50,911 bases of DNA, taken from Candidatus Methanoperedens sp. Lineage in GTDB: Archaea > Halobacteriota > Methanosarcinia > Methanosarcinales > Methanoperedenaceae. Shown here one piece after another: positions 1 to 8,627 of this stretch. Position 1 is the first letter of the stretch. Each line of letters starts with the position of its first letter. The stretch lies in NCBI GenBank assembly GCA_012026795.1, contig VEPM01000030.1, positions 1 to 50,911 of the forward strand, written 5' to 3'. The notes under the pieces are model-generated. The model ran no database searches. It was not told the DNA's origin and saw only the letters and a program-made list of their open reading frames with translations. A program made the position numbers and the translations under genes.

Positions 1-92
1 TACCCCAGCATTACTACCGACGCATACCCCAGTAGGATTACCCCAAACGGAAGGGGCAGCACGAGGCAATTTATGATGTAACTTCTTGTCAC
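1..92 (-). CDS. possible partial membrane-protein start, cut by window edge
   Basis: A minus-strand frame opens at a GTG (92-90) and runs off the window. It encodes about 30 residues, mostly hydrophobic (LPLPFGVILLGYASVV), which would suit a first transmembrane segment. An in-frame stop lies just upstream, so the start could not be much earlier. There is no convincing ribosome binding site, and the stretch is too short to assign. It could be chance. Confidence 0.22.
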   Translation of the reverse strand, partial: MTRSYIINCLVLPLPFGVILLGYASVVMLG

Positions 93-95
93 AAA

Positions 96-160
96 GGATC
101 AACAGGATTTTCAGGATTAACCATAAAAATCGTATCCTGTCGATCCTGTTAATTCTGTCA
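96..160. repeat. CAGGATT-type imperfect inverted repeat, copy 1
   Basis: The left arm contains iterated AACAGGAT/TCAGGATT units and the right arm contains ATCCTGT units, so the stretch can fold into a long hairpin. A second copy lies at 4916-4984. Runs of ACAGGATT units are common in intergenic DNA of many prokaryotes; their role is not settled. The two copies bracket the four-gene operon between them. Confidence 0.7.
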
Positions 161-223
161 GATCGTACCAGGTTCAATTAATACAGACAAGTCATAAGCC
201 CAAAAAATAGGGAATTCAGGAGT

Positions 224-1249
224 TTACCTCTTTGATATATCTTTCAATGCTGCTTCGAGATAGGTTCTATTTACCCTGGATGCTACATCGAAATCACCTG
301 TTGTGTGTATTCCAATTTTTATCAGGTTTGCTTTTTGCCTGTTTAATTTATCAATTTCTTTCTGAGTCAAAGAGAAACTTTGAATGAACTCACTGCCAGG
401 AAACTGCCTCTTGAGAGCATTAACAGATATTTTGGAAGTATTCGCCTGGAATTCCAGGTATTCATCGGGGTGATCCTTTATCCATTCTTGCGCTCTTATC
501 TGAGCTTTTAAGAACGCTGTCACTACTCCGGGATTCTTAATTCCATACTCCCGTCGTACGACATGTATATCCTGACCCGGCCATTCCGGATCTTCGCTCA
601 CTTCAAATAATATTTCCACCGATCCTTCTTTTTCATATTTTGCTATAGTTGTTGTGCCAATTACTGCAGCATCAACTTGTTTACTGAGCAGGGCAGCCAC
701 CGCATCCGCACTCTCCAGATTCACCCAGGTTACGTCATTTTTTGGTGACAGACCATATTTTTCCACAATATACCAGGAAAACAGATGAGCGTTCCCACCT
801 CCGGACCCTCCGGCTACTTTTTTACCCTTCAGGTCCTTGACAGATTTGATTCCTGATCCGTTTAATACCACAATTGAATTTCTTGACCCACCCCATGGTT
901 TTATTGCAATTATTTCAACATCTATTCCTGCGCCAATAGTATGCAAGATCGGTACATCACCGGAGTCGCTTATGTCAATACTTTTAGACCCGAGAAACTC
1001 TGCAATCGGATTACCAGCCCCTGTAGAAGTAATTATTTCGTATCTGGCATTAACTTTTGCAAGTTCGTCGTCAAGATAACCTTCCTTTATGGATACTCCC
1101 AATTCTTTGCCCGGGAGAGCGCCCACAAGTCCTATTTTGAGTAATACTGTTTCCGCACTCTCCGGTGCACTGCTGTCATTGTATAAAGAGAATACTGTTA
1201 TTGAACCCAGTATCAGTAATCCTATGATTCCGTATGTTTTAGTATTCAT
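224..1249 (-). CDS. ABC transporter substrate-binding protein, SsuA/NMT1-like (SBP 1)
   Basis: Periplasmic-type binding protein of the aliphatic sulfonate/nitrate/thiamine-pyrimidine group, 341 residues. The N-terminus has one hydrophobic signal or anchor segment (YGIIGLLILGSITVFSL) without a lipobox Cys. The body shows the family pattern: GxxxA/SDISDSGDVPIL, SVKDLKGKKVA, and SKQVDAAVIG. The start at 1249 is chosen because GGAGGT (1254-1259) lies directly upstream; the longer frame from 1261 would contain this site. It is the last gene of the operon headed at 4729, 20 bp after the permease. It lacks the YTNEFNPYYKK tail shared by the other three binding proteins, so it is the most divergent. 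The ligand is unknown. Confidence 0.85.
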   Translation of the reverse strand: MNTKTYGIIGLLILGSITVFSLYNDSSAPESAETVLLKIGLVGALPGKELGVSIKEGYLDDELAKVNARYEIITSTGAGNPIAEFLGSKSIDISDSGDVPILHTIGAGIDVEIIAIKPWGGSRNSIVVLNGSGIKSVKDLKGKKVAGGSGGGNAHLFSWYIVEKYGLSPKNDVTWVNLESADAVAALLSKQVDAAVIGTTTIAKYEKEGSVEILFEVSEDPEWPGQDIHVVRREYGIKNPGVVTAFLKAQIRAQEWIKDHPDEYLEFQANTSKISVNALKRQFPGSEFIQSFSLTQKEIDKLNRQKANLIKIGIHTTGDFDVASRVNRTYLEAALKDISKR

Positions 1250-1269
1250 TTTTACCTCCAATTATTTTC

Positions 1270-2130
1270 TTATAAAATCGCATTATCGATGTCCCCTTTC
1301 CAGTAGGTTGCTTTCTTTTCGATCCAGACCATAAAATAATTAGCTGCAAGACCTAAAACTGTCATAACCAGAACGCCGGCATAAACCTGATCTGTCTGGA
1401 TGACGGTCCGGGCATATTGGATAAAATATCCCATTCCTGAATTGGCGGCAATCATTTCGGCTGCGATCACTACCATTATCGCTATTTTAACTCCCAGTCT
1501 GACACCGGCAATTATTGATGGCACACTTGCAGGAAGTATTACTTTCCTGAATAATTCGCGATCATTTACTCCCATCGACCTGGCTGCCTTTATGAAAAGG
1601 GGATCAACGTTTTTGACCCCACTTATAGTGTTTATCAGGATAGGCCATACAGCGCCGAAAAATATTATGGCTATTTTTGATAGCTCACCGATCCCAAGAA
1701 GTAATATAAATATCGGCATAAGGGCAAATGTTGAGGTATTCCTCAGGCTTTGCACTAACAGGTCGGAATACATCTCAATACGGTTATACCATCCGATCAC
1801 AAGTCCCAGTGATATACCTGCCACTAAGGCCAATCCGAATCCCAGAAGCGACCTTTTTAAACTTGCTGACAGATGAACCAGCAATTCACCCGATAAGAAG
1901 AGATTCTTTATTGTTATTATTGTTAATGAGAACGTGGGCAAAAGGATGGGATTAATGATCCCTGACCTTGGCAGGATTTCCCAGAGAAAAATAACAATAA
2001 ATACCAGTAAATATTTTGTTATTAATCTGTGCGCCCATCCTTTAATGTGCATTATTTTTCTTACGGTGGCATCCAATCTCACAGATCCCGTTTTTAATCC
2101 GTCCCCAAAATTAAATATTTCTTCTGACAT
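1270..2130 (-). CDS. ABC transporter permease, SsuC/TauC-like (permease 1)
   Basis: Inner-membrane permease of the binding-protein-dependent family, 286 residues, with about six hydrophobic segments. The cytoplasmic coupling (EAA) loop is visible as AARSMGVNDRELFRKVILPASVPSIIAGVRLG near residues 180-210. The C-terminal KKATYWKGDID is shared with the two other permeases in the window. It lies between the dehydratase-like gene ending at 2154 and SBP 1. No ATPase is encoded in this operon, so it probably shares one of the two ATPases at 8628 or 19088; that sharing is inference. Confidence 0.88.
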   Translation of the reverse strand: MSEEIFNFGDGLKTGSVRLDATVRKIMHIKGWAHRLITKYLLVFIVIFLWEILPRSGIINPILLPTFSLTIITIKNLFLSGELLVHLSASLKRSLLGFGLALVAGISLGLVIGWYNRIEMYSDLLVQSLRNTSTFALMPIFILLLGIGELSKIAIIFFGAVWPILINTISGVKNVDPLFIKAARSMGVNDRELFRKVILPASVPSIIAGVRLGVKIAIMVVIAAEMIAANSGMGYFIQYARTVIQTDQVYAGVLVMTVLGLAANYFMVWIEKKATYWKGDIDNAIL

Positions 2131-2153
2131 AATATACCTCTCACTACATAATG

Positions 2154-3545
2154 TTAATTCAACATCTCTATAAATGCATTAACACGGTTCTGAAGCTGTT
2201 CTGTCTGTTCTCCTCTCATCTCATGTTCTATTATCAAAGTCGGGATACCCGTTTCTTCATGTATTATATCGCACAGCATTCTCGCTATTGCCGATTGGGT
2301 ATTGCAGCCCCAGTTGTACAGGAACAGGAATCCATCCGACCTTGATTTTTTTAACTGGTCAATTGTCCACTCCGCGCGTCCTTCTATCGGTTGCTCGTAA
2401 GGGTATGAAAGGATCGCCCTGGCCAATTTTTCATACGGATCCCCGGTCTCTTCGACAATAGTGCTTATATCGCTCCAGTGGTTATCATTCCCGACTATTA
2501 TTCCCCCGGCTTCTTCTGTCCTGAAGTCATTTGGGAATACGCATGAACCACCCACAAACAATCTTCTGGCATTATCAGTGACACCTTCGCCTTTTGTCGA
2601 ATGCTTCACCCTTTCCTTAATATCTTTATTGGCTTCCTTCAAAACAGTCAGGCTTGCATTCGGGTCTCCATGAAGTTCCATTCCCCCCATCTGGAATATA
2701 GCCCTCCGGTCTGCACCATTTGTTGGTGGCGCGCTGGCTGACCACCAGACATCAGCAGTGTCAAGAGCAAGTTTCCTCCCCTTATTGTGAAGTTTGATCT
2801 CTTCCTTCAGGTCATTTTCCGTAACTTCTTTCCCCGACATTTTCCCGATTTCGCGGGTCAACCTGTGGAGATTCCTGGCCAGATAACCCGCTGCCCACTC
2901 TTTTTCTTTCTGGTGGTCCAGCGGAAAGTCAACAAGGAACAGGCCGATCTTTCTTTTGCCATGACGGTGGGCTTCTACACCATAACCCACATCAGAGCAT
3001 CTCAGGCACAGGTACGGAGCAACCATATCAACAGGAAGATTTCCTTCCTGTATATGCTCATAGCCGGCGGTCTGGCATATTTCAAAGCTAATGGCCTTCC
3101 TGGCCTTCTCACGCACATCCAGGCTCCTCATTTCTTCCTCCCTGAGGTTCAATCCTTCTTCCTTTCCCCGGGCCCATGCGCCTGTGCTTGCAGGCCGGAG
3201 AGCTATTCCGCCGGCAGCATAGTATGGATCAACGCTCTGGCCTCCCTGGACAAAAATAATAGGGGAGCCGTTCTCCCGCGCCCTGGATGTACGGTCATTC
3301 ATGGTAAGCATCAAATAGTTATGCTTTATGCTGCTCGGAAGACGCACATCGCCGGATAGCCGCCTGCCATAGTAGCGGTTGTTAGTATATGCGTATGGAT
3401 ATCTGACGGGTGCTTCTTCTGTCATGAAGTGCCATATATCAGCAGCCGAGATACGGGAACCATCCCGGAATACAATGTCTTCGGTTTCAATGAATTCAGG
3501 TTTTATTTCTTCAGGATACTTGAAAAAATTTTCATTCAGGCTCAT
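2154..3545 (-). CDS. 2-hydroxyacyl-CoA dehydratase/BcrB-like Fe-S subunit (type B, copy 1)
   Basis: 463-residue member of the HgdA/BcrB side of the 2-hydroxyacyl-CoA dehydratase D-component family. Family proteins bind [4Fe-4S] or double-cubane clusters and carry out difficult low-potential reductions or radical dehydrations. Visible features are the substrate-domain stretch PIIFVQGGQSVDPYYAAGG, EICQTAGY (Cys157), PYLCLRCSD (Cys180, Cys183), GGSCVFPND (Cys335) and NWGCNTQS (Cys414). All five Cys recur in copy 2 at 5287-6675. The start follows GGAAGTGGA and overlaps the stop of the type A gene by 4 bp, as expected for subunits of one complex. The substrate is unknown; benzoyl-CoA reduction itself is not supported. 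Confidence 0.82.
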   Translation of the reverse strand: MSLNENFFKYPEEIKPEFIETEDIVFRDGSRISAADIWHFMTEEAPVRYPYAYTNNRYYGRRLSGDVRLPSSIKHNYLMLTMNDRTSRARENGSPIIFVQGGQSVDPYYAAGGIALRPASTGAWARGKEEGLNLREEEMRSLDVREKARKAISFEICQTAGYEHIQEGNLPVDMVAPYLCLRCSDVGYGVEAHRHGKRKIGLFLVDFPLDHQKEKEWAAGYLARNLHRLTREIGKMSGKEVTENDLKEEIKLHNKGRKLALDTADVWWSASAPPTNGADRRAIFQMGGMELHGDPNASLTVLKEANKDIKERVKHSTKGEGVTDNARRLFVGGSCVFPNDFRTEEAGGIIVGNDNHWSDISTIVEETGDPYEKLARAILSYPYEQPIEGRAEWTIDQLKKSRSDGFLFLYNWGCNTQSAIARMLCDIIHEETGIPTLIIEHEMRGEQTEQLQNRVNAFIEMLN

Positions 3546-4729
3546 TGTTCCACTTCCTGGATTTCTTTATTTTTGATCATTTCCACAAAGGCCTCAGCCC
3601 TGGTTCTTATCGCCTCGAGATCGGATCCTGCATACTCGGTATGGATCTCAAGAAGCGGTATCCCTTCTTTTTTTAGCACATCTTTTGTCTCACTTGCCTT
3701 GAATGTAAATGGATCGCAAAAACGCAATGTGTGAAATATTACTCCCTGTGCTTTGTGATCATTGATGATCCGCTTAAGGTTCTTTAGCCGCCCGTCGGTT
3801 TCAAGGTCCAGGTAAGGCAGCGCAGCATGAGGAACACGGTTTATATAGCCATCTGCTATGCCTTTTATAGACGCTTCCCTTATCTCAATATTCATTGAAG
3901 GATTCAGGCCGGACCAGAGTTCATCACTCACTATCCTGCCGCCAACTTGCTCGATAATGTTTATCAGCTTTGTATCCCCCGGAGGAATTATGCTGCCTGA
4001 AACCAGGATACGCGCATCACCGTTCAAATTCCCGATTACAGGTTCGCCGTGCTGTTCCCTAAGCTCGCCAAGCAGTTCATGCAGCAATGAAAGATACTTT
4101 TCCCTATCGAGATAAAATCCGGCATGTACCACATCAAAAACTTCACGCCATTTAATAGTGGATTTGCTTATTGCCTGATACTTATAGAGTTCTTTTATGG
4201 ATTTTCTTATGTCGTTGTAAAGTTTAATGGAACCAGCAAGCTTATTCGTATCAAGCTTTTTTCCTGCAACAGCTTCCAATTTCTTCGTAAAGAATTCAAG
4301 CTCTTTCTCGAAATATTCCTGTCCTTCTGGTAAGGAGAAATTTCGGGGTACGCCAAGAATAACAATATTTATTTTAAAATAATGCTTTATAACCTCTGCT
4401 GCACGGTATGTTTGCAGGCATGTGGCATCTGCAGCCACTATATCTGAATTTTTGATATAAGGATCCTGATTTTCCGCAAATAGCCCTACGAGTTCTCTTG
4501 TAAAAACACAATTCTTTGTTGAAATATATCTTGCCCCGATTTCAACCAGCCTGTCGTTTCCTCCGGTTCCCAGCCTTACAGGGATTAATCCCAGGGCATG
4601 GATTATCTCTTCAGGGATATTATAATTAAACCATCCCACAACTTTTCTTCCTTTTCTTCTTGCGTCAGCAAGTTCTTGGGGTCTTTCCTTTACAGCATTA
4701 TTTATTTTCTCTAATGTTTCCAGGGTCAT
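3542..4729 (-). CDS. 2-hydroxyacyl-CoA dehydratase/BcrC-HgdB-like Fe-S subunit (type A, copy 1)
   Basis: 395-residue HgdB/BcrC-like protein. Recognisable blocks are VVGWFNYNIPEEIIHALGLIPVR, STKNCVFTRELVG (Cys74), ADATCLQTYR (Cys104), ILVSGSIIPPGD and HTLRFCDPFTFK (Cys338). The three Cys match the usual number of cluster ligands per subunit. The start at 4729 is preferred over 4738: GGAG (4740-4743) is 10 bp from it, and it gives the same length as the paralogue at 9522-10709. It is the first gene of operon A, behind the conserved 35-bp box. Its partner is the type B subunit that overlaps its end. Members normally need an ATP-dependent activator; the only candidate here is the truncated gene at 10712-11068. 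Confidence 0.83.
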   Translation of the reverse strand: MTLETLEKINNAVKERPQELADARRKGRKVVGWFNYNIPEEIIHALGLIPVRLGTGGNDRLVEIGARYISTKNCVFTRELVGLFAENQDPYIKNSDIVAADATCLQTYRAAEVIKHYFKINIVILGVPRNFSLPEGQEYFEKELEFFTKKLEAVAGKKLDTNKLAGSIKLYNDIRKSIKELYKYQAISKSTIKWREVFDVVHAGFYLDREKYLSLLHELLGELREQHGEPVIGNLNGDARILVSGSIIPPGDTKLINIIEQVGGRIVSDELWSGLNPSMNIEIREASIKGIADGYINRVPHAALPYLDLETDGRLKNLKRIINDHKAQGVIFHTLRFCDPFTFKASETKDVLKKEGIPLLEIHTEYAGSDLEAIRTRAEAFVEMIKNKEIQEVEQ

Positions 4730-4775
4730 ATTTTTCATGCTCCATTTTCATGAGAATAATCCCAATTGGACACCG

Positions 4776-4822
4776 AATTATATCACCCTATAGAAATCAG
4801 CAATAATCGCCATGATCATTCC
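4776..4822 (-). promoter_or_regulatory. promoter A: conserved 35-bp box plus TATA-like element
   Basis: The 35-bp box (4788-4822, read on minus) contains ATGGCGATTATTGCTGATT and is followed by a TATA-like GATATAATT (4776-4784), about 50 bp before the start at 4729. The same box occurs without gaps at 11123-11157, 15791-15825 and 19978-20012, always just ahead of a minus-strand unit. An ATTGCC (4840-4845) upstream can pair with the GGCGAT of the box. Confidence 0.72.
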
Positions 4823-4915
4823 ACAATATACATGGTTTGCGGCAATCTTGAGCCCATCCATTAATTCCAACTTTCTGAATTGCATGCTATTTTTAAAGGC
4901 TATAACCAGCCAATA

Positions 4916-4984
4916 GACAGGATTCACAGGATCGACAGGATAGATTTCTGGCAATTCATCCTGTCAATCCTGTTATCCTGTCCA
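4916..4984. repeat. CAGGATT-type inverted repeat, copy 2
   Basis: The left arm has three CAGGAT units separated by 2-3 bases and the right arm has three ATCCTGT units, giving a long imperfect hairpin with a loop of roughly 10 bases. It is related to copy 1 at 96-160. It lies between the tusA-like gene and promoter A, where it might also end transcription of the upstream operon. Confidence 0.75.
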
Positions 4985-5021
4985 TTTATTGGATGGGCTC
5001 GGCAATCTTCTGAAGGCTGGC

Positions 5022-5255
5022 TCATCCCTTCTTTACAAAGATATGATATGCCCCTTCTTTACTCTCTACATCAAGGAATTCATCCCCGGATTTGGTCAGC
5101 CATACATCTATGTTCTGCCAGGCTTCAGGATCGCTGGCTATGATCTCAAGTACCTCGCCTTTTTTTAAAGTTTTTATCTGCTGGAGTGTTCTTATGCGCG
5201 GATAAGGGCATTTTTCGCCCCTCACATCTAACTTAACGTCTGGAATTATTGTCAT
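5022..5255 (-). CDS. TusA/SirA-like sulfur carrier protein
   Basis: Small protein of 77 residues with the TusA-family core: LDVRGEKCPYPRI near the N-terminus (the CPxP motif with its persulfide-carrying Cys), then KKGEVLEIIASDPEAWQNID. Family members hand sulfur to tRNA, molybdenum cofactor or other sulfur pathways. The start at 5255 is chosen because AAGGTG (5262-5267) lies 6 bp upstream; a GTG nine bases earlier falls inside that site. It is the last gene of the operon headed at 11068, 31 bp after the type B subunit. Its presence suggests sulfur chemistry in the island, but this is inference. Confidence 0.82.
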   Translation of the reverse strand: MTIIPDVKLDVRGEKCPYPRIRTLQQIKTLKKGEVLEIIASDPEAWQNIDVWLTKSGDEFLDVESKEGAYHIFVKKG

Positions 5256-5286
5256 TTTATTCACCTTTCCTGCTATTGCGTAGATT

Positions 5287-6675
5287 TTATTTTAGCATCT
5301 CAATGAATATCTCAACCCGGCTATGCATTTGTTCATGTCCTTCCCGGCTTTCTGCCATGGCGCGCTCGATTGTTATGGTTGGAATTCCGGTCTCTTCCCT
5401 GACAACATCAGCAACCATTCTTGCTACCCCGGACTGGTAATTGCAGCCCCACTGGTGCATAAAGATCAGACCATCTGCATTTGATCTTATCACCTGTTCT
5501 GCGGTCCACAGGCCCCTCTCCTGTGTAGGAAGTTCGTATGGGAAAGAAACAATTGCTTTTGCCAGGTTCTCGTATGGATCTCCTGTTTCCTTAACATCAT
5601 TTGAGACTTCGCTCCAGCCGTCATCCTTTCCTACTACTATGCCCCCTAAACTGTCCACATGTTTCGTACTCGGATTTACACAGGAACCGCATATGAACAA
5701 TCTTACTGGATCATCTTCTATTCCTTCTCCTTTGACAGAATTCTTAACTCTTTCTTTCACTTCACTGTATGATTCTTCAAGAATCTGTTTTGCAGCCACC
5801 GGATCGCTGTTACTTTCGTTGCCAAGCTGCAATATACCTGTATGGTCAGTACTGTTCGTGGGTGGAGTTGAGGCAGACCACCACAGTTTAGCATAGTCTC
5901 TGGCAAGCCTGCGTTTCTGGTTGTGCAGCTTTATCTCATCTCTGACATCATCATCAGTAACTTCCCGGTTACCTAATTCACCGATTTTTTTCGTAAGCCT
6001 TCGAAGATTATCTGCCACATATTCTGCCGCCCATTCTTTATCTTTCTGGTGGTTAACCGGGGAATCGACTAAAAGCAGTGGAATTTTTATTTTTCCATGC
6101 CTGTGAGCTTCTACGCCATATGCAATATCAGAACATCTCAGGCAAAGGTATGGAGCTATTAATGCTATGGGTACCATACCTTCCTGGATTATCTCGTATT
6201 TAGCTGTCTGGCATGCCTCCACGGTCAATTCCTGCCTTCCGATTTCTCTGATCTGGAGCCTTCGGAAATCAGCTTCCTGGTAATCCTGGTTTTCCTTGAG
6301 ATTTGTAGCCCATTCGTTCACCATGCCAGGTCTTGTGGGTATTCCTCCTGCGGCATAGTAAGGCTCATGTGTCTGCCCGCCCTGTATGAACACTACGGGT
6401 ACGCCCCTTTGGGCTGCTTCAGTCAGGCGGTCATGGACAGTAATGCTGAAATAATTCCGTTTTATGCCGCTGATCAAATCGGTATCTTTTGACAGGCCAT
6501 GATAGCGGCTGTCGCTGAATAAATGGGGATGTCTCCGCGGACCTTCTTCTGCCATAAAATTCCAGATATCACCGGGTGTTAATCGCTTACCATCTCTAAA
6601 TACCAGATCCTCAGTTTCGAAAAACCTGGATTTTACTTCTTCCGGATAATGAAATAGTTGTTTATTTGTTGTCAA
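5287..6675 (-). CDS. 2-hydroxyacyl-CoA dehydratase/BcrB-like Fe-S subunit (type B, copy 2)
   Basis: 462-residue paralogue of 2154-3545 with the same five Cys: VEACQTAKY (155), PYLCLRCSD (178, 181), CGSCVNP (332; Cys329 is extra) and QWGCNYQS (411). The start is a TTG at 6675, fixed by AAGGAG 8 bp upstream. In this operon the type B gene is separated from its type A partner (9522-10709) by a whole ABC transporter, unlike copy 1 where they overlap. This suggests that the module was rearranged after duplication. A double-cubane or extra [4Fe-4S] cluster is possible given the extra Cys, but cannot be shown from sequence. Confidence 0.82.
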   Translation of the reverse strand: MTTNKQLFHYPEEVKSRFFETEDLVFRDGKRLTPGDIWNFMAEEGPRRHPHLFSDSRYHGLSKDTDLISGIKRNYFSITVHDRLTEAAQRGVPVVFIQGGQTHEPYYAAGGIPTRPGMVNEWATNLKENQDYQEADFRRLQIREIGRQELTVEACQTAKYEIIQEGMVPIALIAPYLCLRCSDIAYGVEAHRHGKIKIPLLLVDSPVNHQKDKEWAAEYVADNLRRLTKKIGELGNREVTDDDVRDEIKLHNQKRRLARDYAKLWWSASTPPTNSTDHTGILQLGNESNSDPVAAKQILEESYSEVKERVKNSVKGEGIEDDPVRLFICGSCVNPSTKHVDSLGGIVVGKDDGWSEVSNDVKETGDPYENLAKAIVSFPYELPTQERGLWTAEQVIRSNADGLIFMHQWGCNYQSGVARMVADVVREETGIPTITIERAMAESREGHEQMHSRVEIFIEMLK

Positions 6676-6687
6676 AATATCATCTCC

Positions 6688-7731
6688 TTATTTTTTATAA
6701 TATGGGTTAAATTCATTCGTATATACATCCGATGGCTTGATATCTCCCGGTTTTATCAGGCCGCTCTCAACAAAATTGTCGATCCAGAACTGGATATCAT
6801 CGTCAGTTATGAATTGATTTTCCGGCGACCACCTGGGTCCCCTGTAATATCTGGCTAATTTGGGATTCCCGCCCTTTTCTTCCAGAACTTCACCGTATGC
6901 TTTTCTGACACGTTCCGGGTCTTTTTCATACTCTTCCCATACAATACGCCTCGCGCTATCATAGGCTTTTAAGTATTTCCTGACAGTGTCCGGATACTTT
7001 TTTATGAAGTCTTCCCTGAATCCCTGACTCGTGGTGAACAGGCTCTTTTTCCCTCTTGCCTCGTAGCTGCTGGTACCGGGTATTCTTCTCACGCCTCCAT
7101 TTTCAACTGCCCTGTCAAACCACGTTCCACCGGATGTCGTCCCGGCCACTGCGTCCACCTGTTTGCTCCTCAATGATTGCTCCTGGTTGTTGGCAGGTAT
7201 TACAACCAGTTCCACCTGGTTTATAGAAAGGCCATTTTGCTTCAGGAAGGTCTTTATTATGAATTCAGCCTCTGCGCCCAGCACATTGACTGCAATCTTT
7301 TTACCAGCCAGATCCTTGATAGAATTAATACTGCTATTCTCAAGGACAAGCAGACCGGAATGTTCAGGCTTTTCTGTTATACTTCCGGGGAGAAGAAGTT
7401 TTACCTTCGAACCTTTACTGATAACATTTACCCATATCGAAATTGACCCGCCTGCTGTATCAAGATTATCGGCTAAAAGAGCCTGCATTGTCACAGTTCC
7501 GCCTTCACCGCCCTGTACTGTTATGGGTTCAATCCGTACCCCTTCTTCTCCGGGAATATCCCTTCCTGTTAATTTTTTTACAATTTCAAAATTATTAGGG
7601 GTTGTGGAAACGCTTTCCCTGATCGGGACAATTTCTTCATTTGTCTTCTCCCCATCAGTGAAAAACACTCCTGTCCCAATAATTGCAACAACAATAACTG
7701 CAACTGATAGATATTTTGTGTTATTATTCAT
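6688..7731 (-). CDS. ABC transporter substrate-binding protein, NMT1/SsuA-like (SBP 2)
   Basis: About 347 residues with an N-terminal hydrophobic anchor (YLSVAVIVVAIIGTGVFF). The body shows SIKDLAGKKIAVNVLGAE, FLKQNGLSINQVELVVIP, and RSKQVDAVAGTT, typical of this binding-protein family. The start at 7731 is preferred because GAGGT lies 7 bp upstream; an ATG at 7752 overlapping the permease stop (ATGA) is the alternative. It ends YTNEFNPYYKK, a tail shared with SBP 3 and SBP 4, which may contact the common permease type. The gene sits between permease 2 and the type B subunit. Confidence 0.86.
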   Translation of the reverse strand: MNNNTKYLSVAVIVVAIIGTGVFFTDGEKTNEEIVPIRESVSTTPNNFEIVKKLTGRDIPGEEGVRIEPITVQGGEGGTVTMQALLADNLDTAGGSISIWVNVISKGSKVKLLLPGSITEKPEHSGLLVLENSSINSIKDLAGKKIAVNVLGAEAEFIIKTFLKQNGLSINQVELVVIPANNQEQSLRSKQVDAVAGTTSGGTWFDRAVENGGVRRIPGTSSYEARGKKSLFTTSQGFREDFIKKYPDTVRKYLKAYDSARRIVWEEYEKDPERVRKAYGEVLEEKGGNPKLARYYRGPRWSPENQFITDDDIQFWIDNFVESGLIKPGDIKPSDVYTNEFNPYYKK

Positions 7732-7748
7732 TAGATTTACCTCTTTTT

Positions 7749-8600
7749 TCATCCCAGTATTGCTTTGTCAATATCCCCTTTCCAGTAGGTTGCTTTCTTT
7801 TCGAACCAGACTAATAGGTAATTAACCACAAGGCCCAGGATAACCAGAGTTAGTATTCCTGCATACATCTCCGGGATCATAAAATTGAATTGTGCATTCT
7901 GGATGTAGAAACCAAGCCCTGACTTGGCTCCTATCATCTCGGCTGCGATCACCACCAGTATAGCTGTCTTTGCCGCCAGTCTTGCGCCGGAAACTATGGA
8001 CGGGGTACATGCAGGAAGTATGATCTTCCTGAATAGGTCCTTATCCGAAACTCCCATCGACTTTGCAGCCTTAATATAAATAGGGTCAACGTTTTTTACA
8101 CCGGAAATCGTGTTTATCAGTATATGCCAGGTAGCGCCGTAGAATACTATTGCTATTTTTGAGGCTTCGCCAAGTCCAAGAAATAACAGGAATATCGGAA
8201 GCAGGGCAAAAGTGGAAGTATTTCTCAGGCTCTGTATGAATAGATCGGTATATCTCTCAAAACGATTATACCAGCCCATTAAGAAACCCAGGGGAATCCC
8301 AACTATTACTGCCAGTGCAAAGCCTAATAAAGATCTTTGTAGGCTTGCCCCGATATGCACCAGTAGTTTACCCGAAATAAAAAGCTGGAATAAAGTTGAA
8401 ATAGTGTCAGAGAAAGTCGGCAAGAATAGCGGATCAATTACACCTATCCCCGGTAAAGCCTCCCATATGGCAAAAAATATCAGGACGAGCCAGAGACCAT
8501 GCAAATTTTCTTTTATTTTTTTTAAATTCCTTATTAAACCGTCAATTTCAATGACCCGTGGTTTTATTTCTTCACCAGTACCCAGTATCTCTCCAGCCAT
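7749..8600 (-). CDS. ABC transporter permease, SsuC-like (permease 2)
   Basis: 283-residue integral membrane protein with the coupling-loop sequence AAKSMGVSDKDLFRKIILPACTPSIVSGARLA and the C-terminal KKATYWKGDIDKAILG. It is very similar to permease 3 and somewhat less so to permease 1. It is encoded directly after its likely ATPase (8628-9464) and before SBP 2, so this operon encodes a complete importer. Confidence 0.9.
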   Translation of the reverse strand: MAGEILGTGEEIKPRVIEIDGLIRNLKKIKENLHGLWLVLIFFAIWEALPGIGVIDPLFLPTFSDTISTLFQLFISGKLLVHIGASLQRSLLGFALAVIVGIPLGFLMGWYNRFERYTDLFIQSLRNTSTFALLPIFLLFLGLGEASKIAIVFYGATWHILINTISGVKNVDPIYIKAAKSMGVSDKDLFRKIILPACTPSIVSGARLAAKTAILVVIAAEMIGAKSGLGFYIQNAQFNFMIPEMYAGILTLVILGLVVNYLLVWFEKKATYWKGDIDKAILG

Positions 8601-8627
8601 AATTTGTCTCCTTATTATTTTTTAAAT

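Noticed and set aside
1-56. Three TACCCCA units at the window start
   Set aside because: Irregular spacing and only three units; a coding explanation at the window edge is as likely, so no repeat is claimed.
2787-3359. A 190-residue plus-strand frame
   Set aside because: It lies fully antisense to the well-supported type B subunit gene and has the odd composition of a shadow frame.
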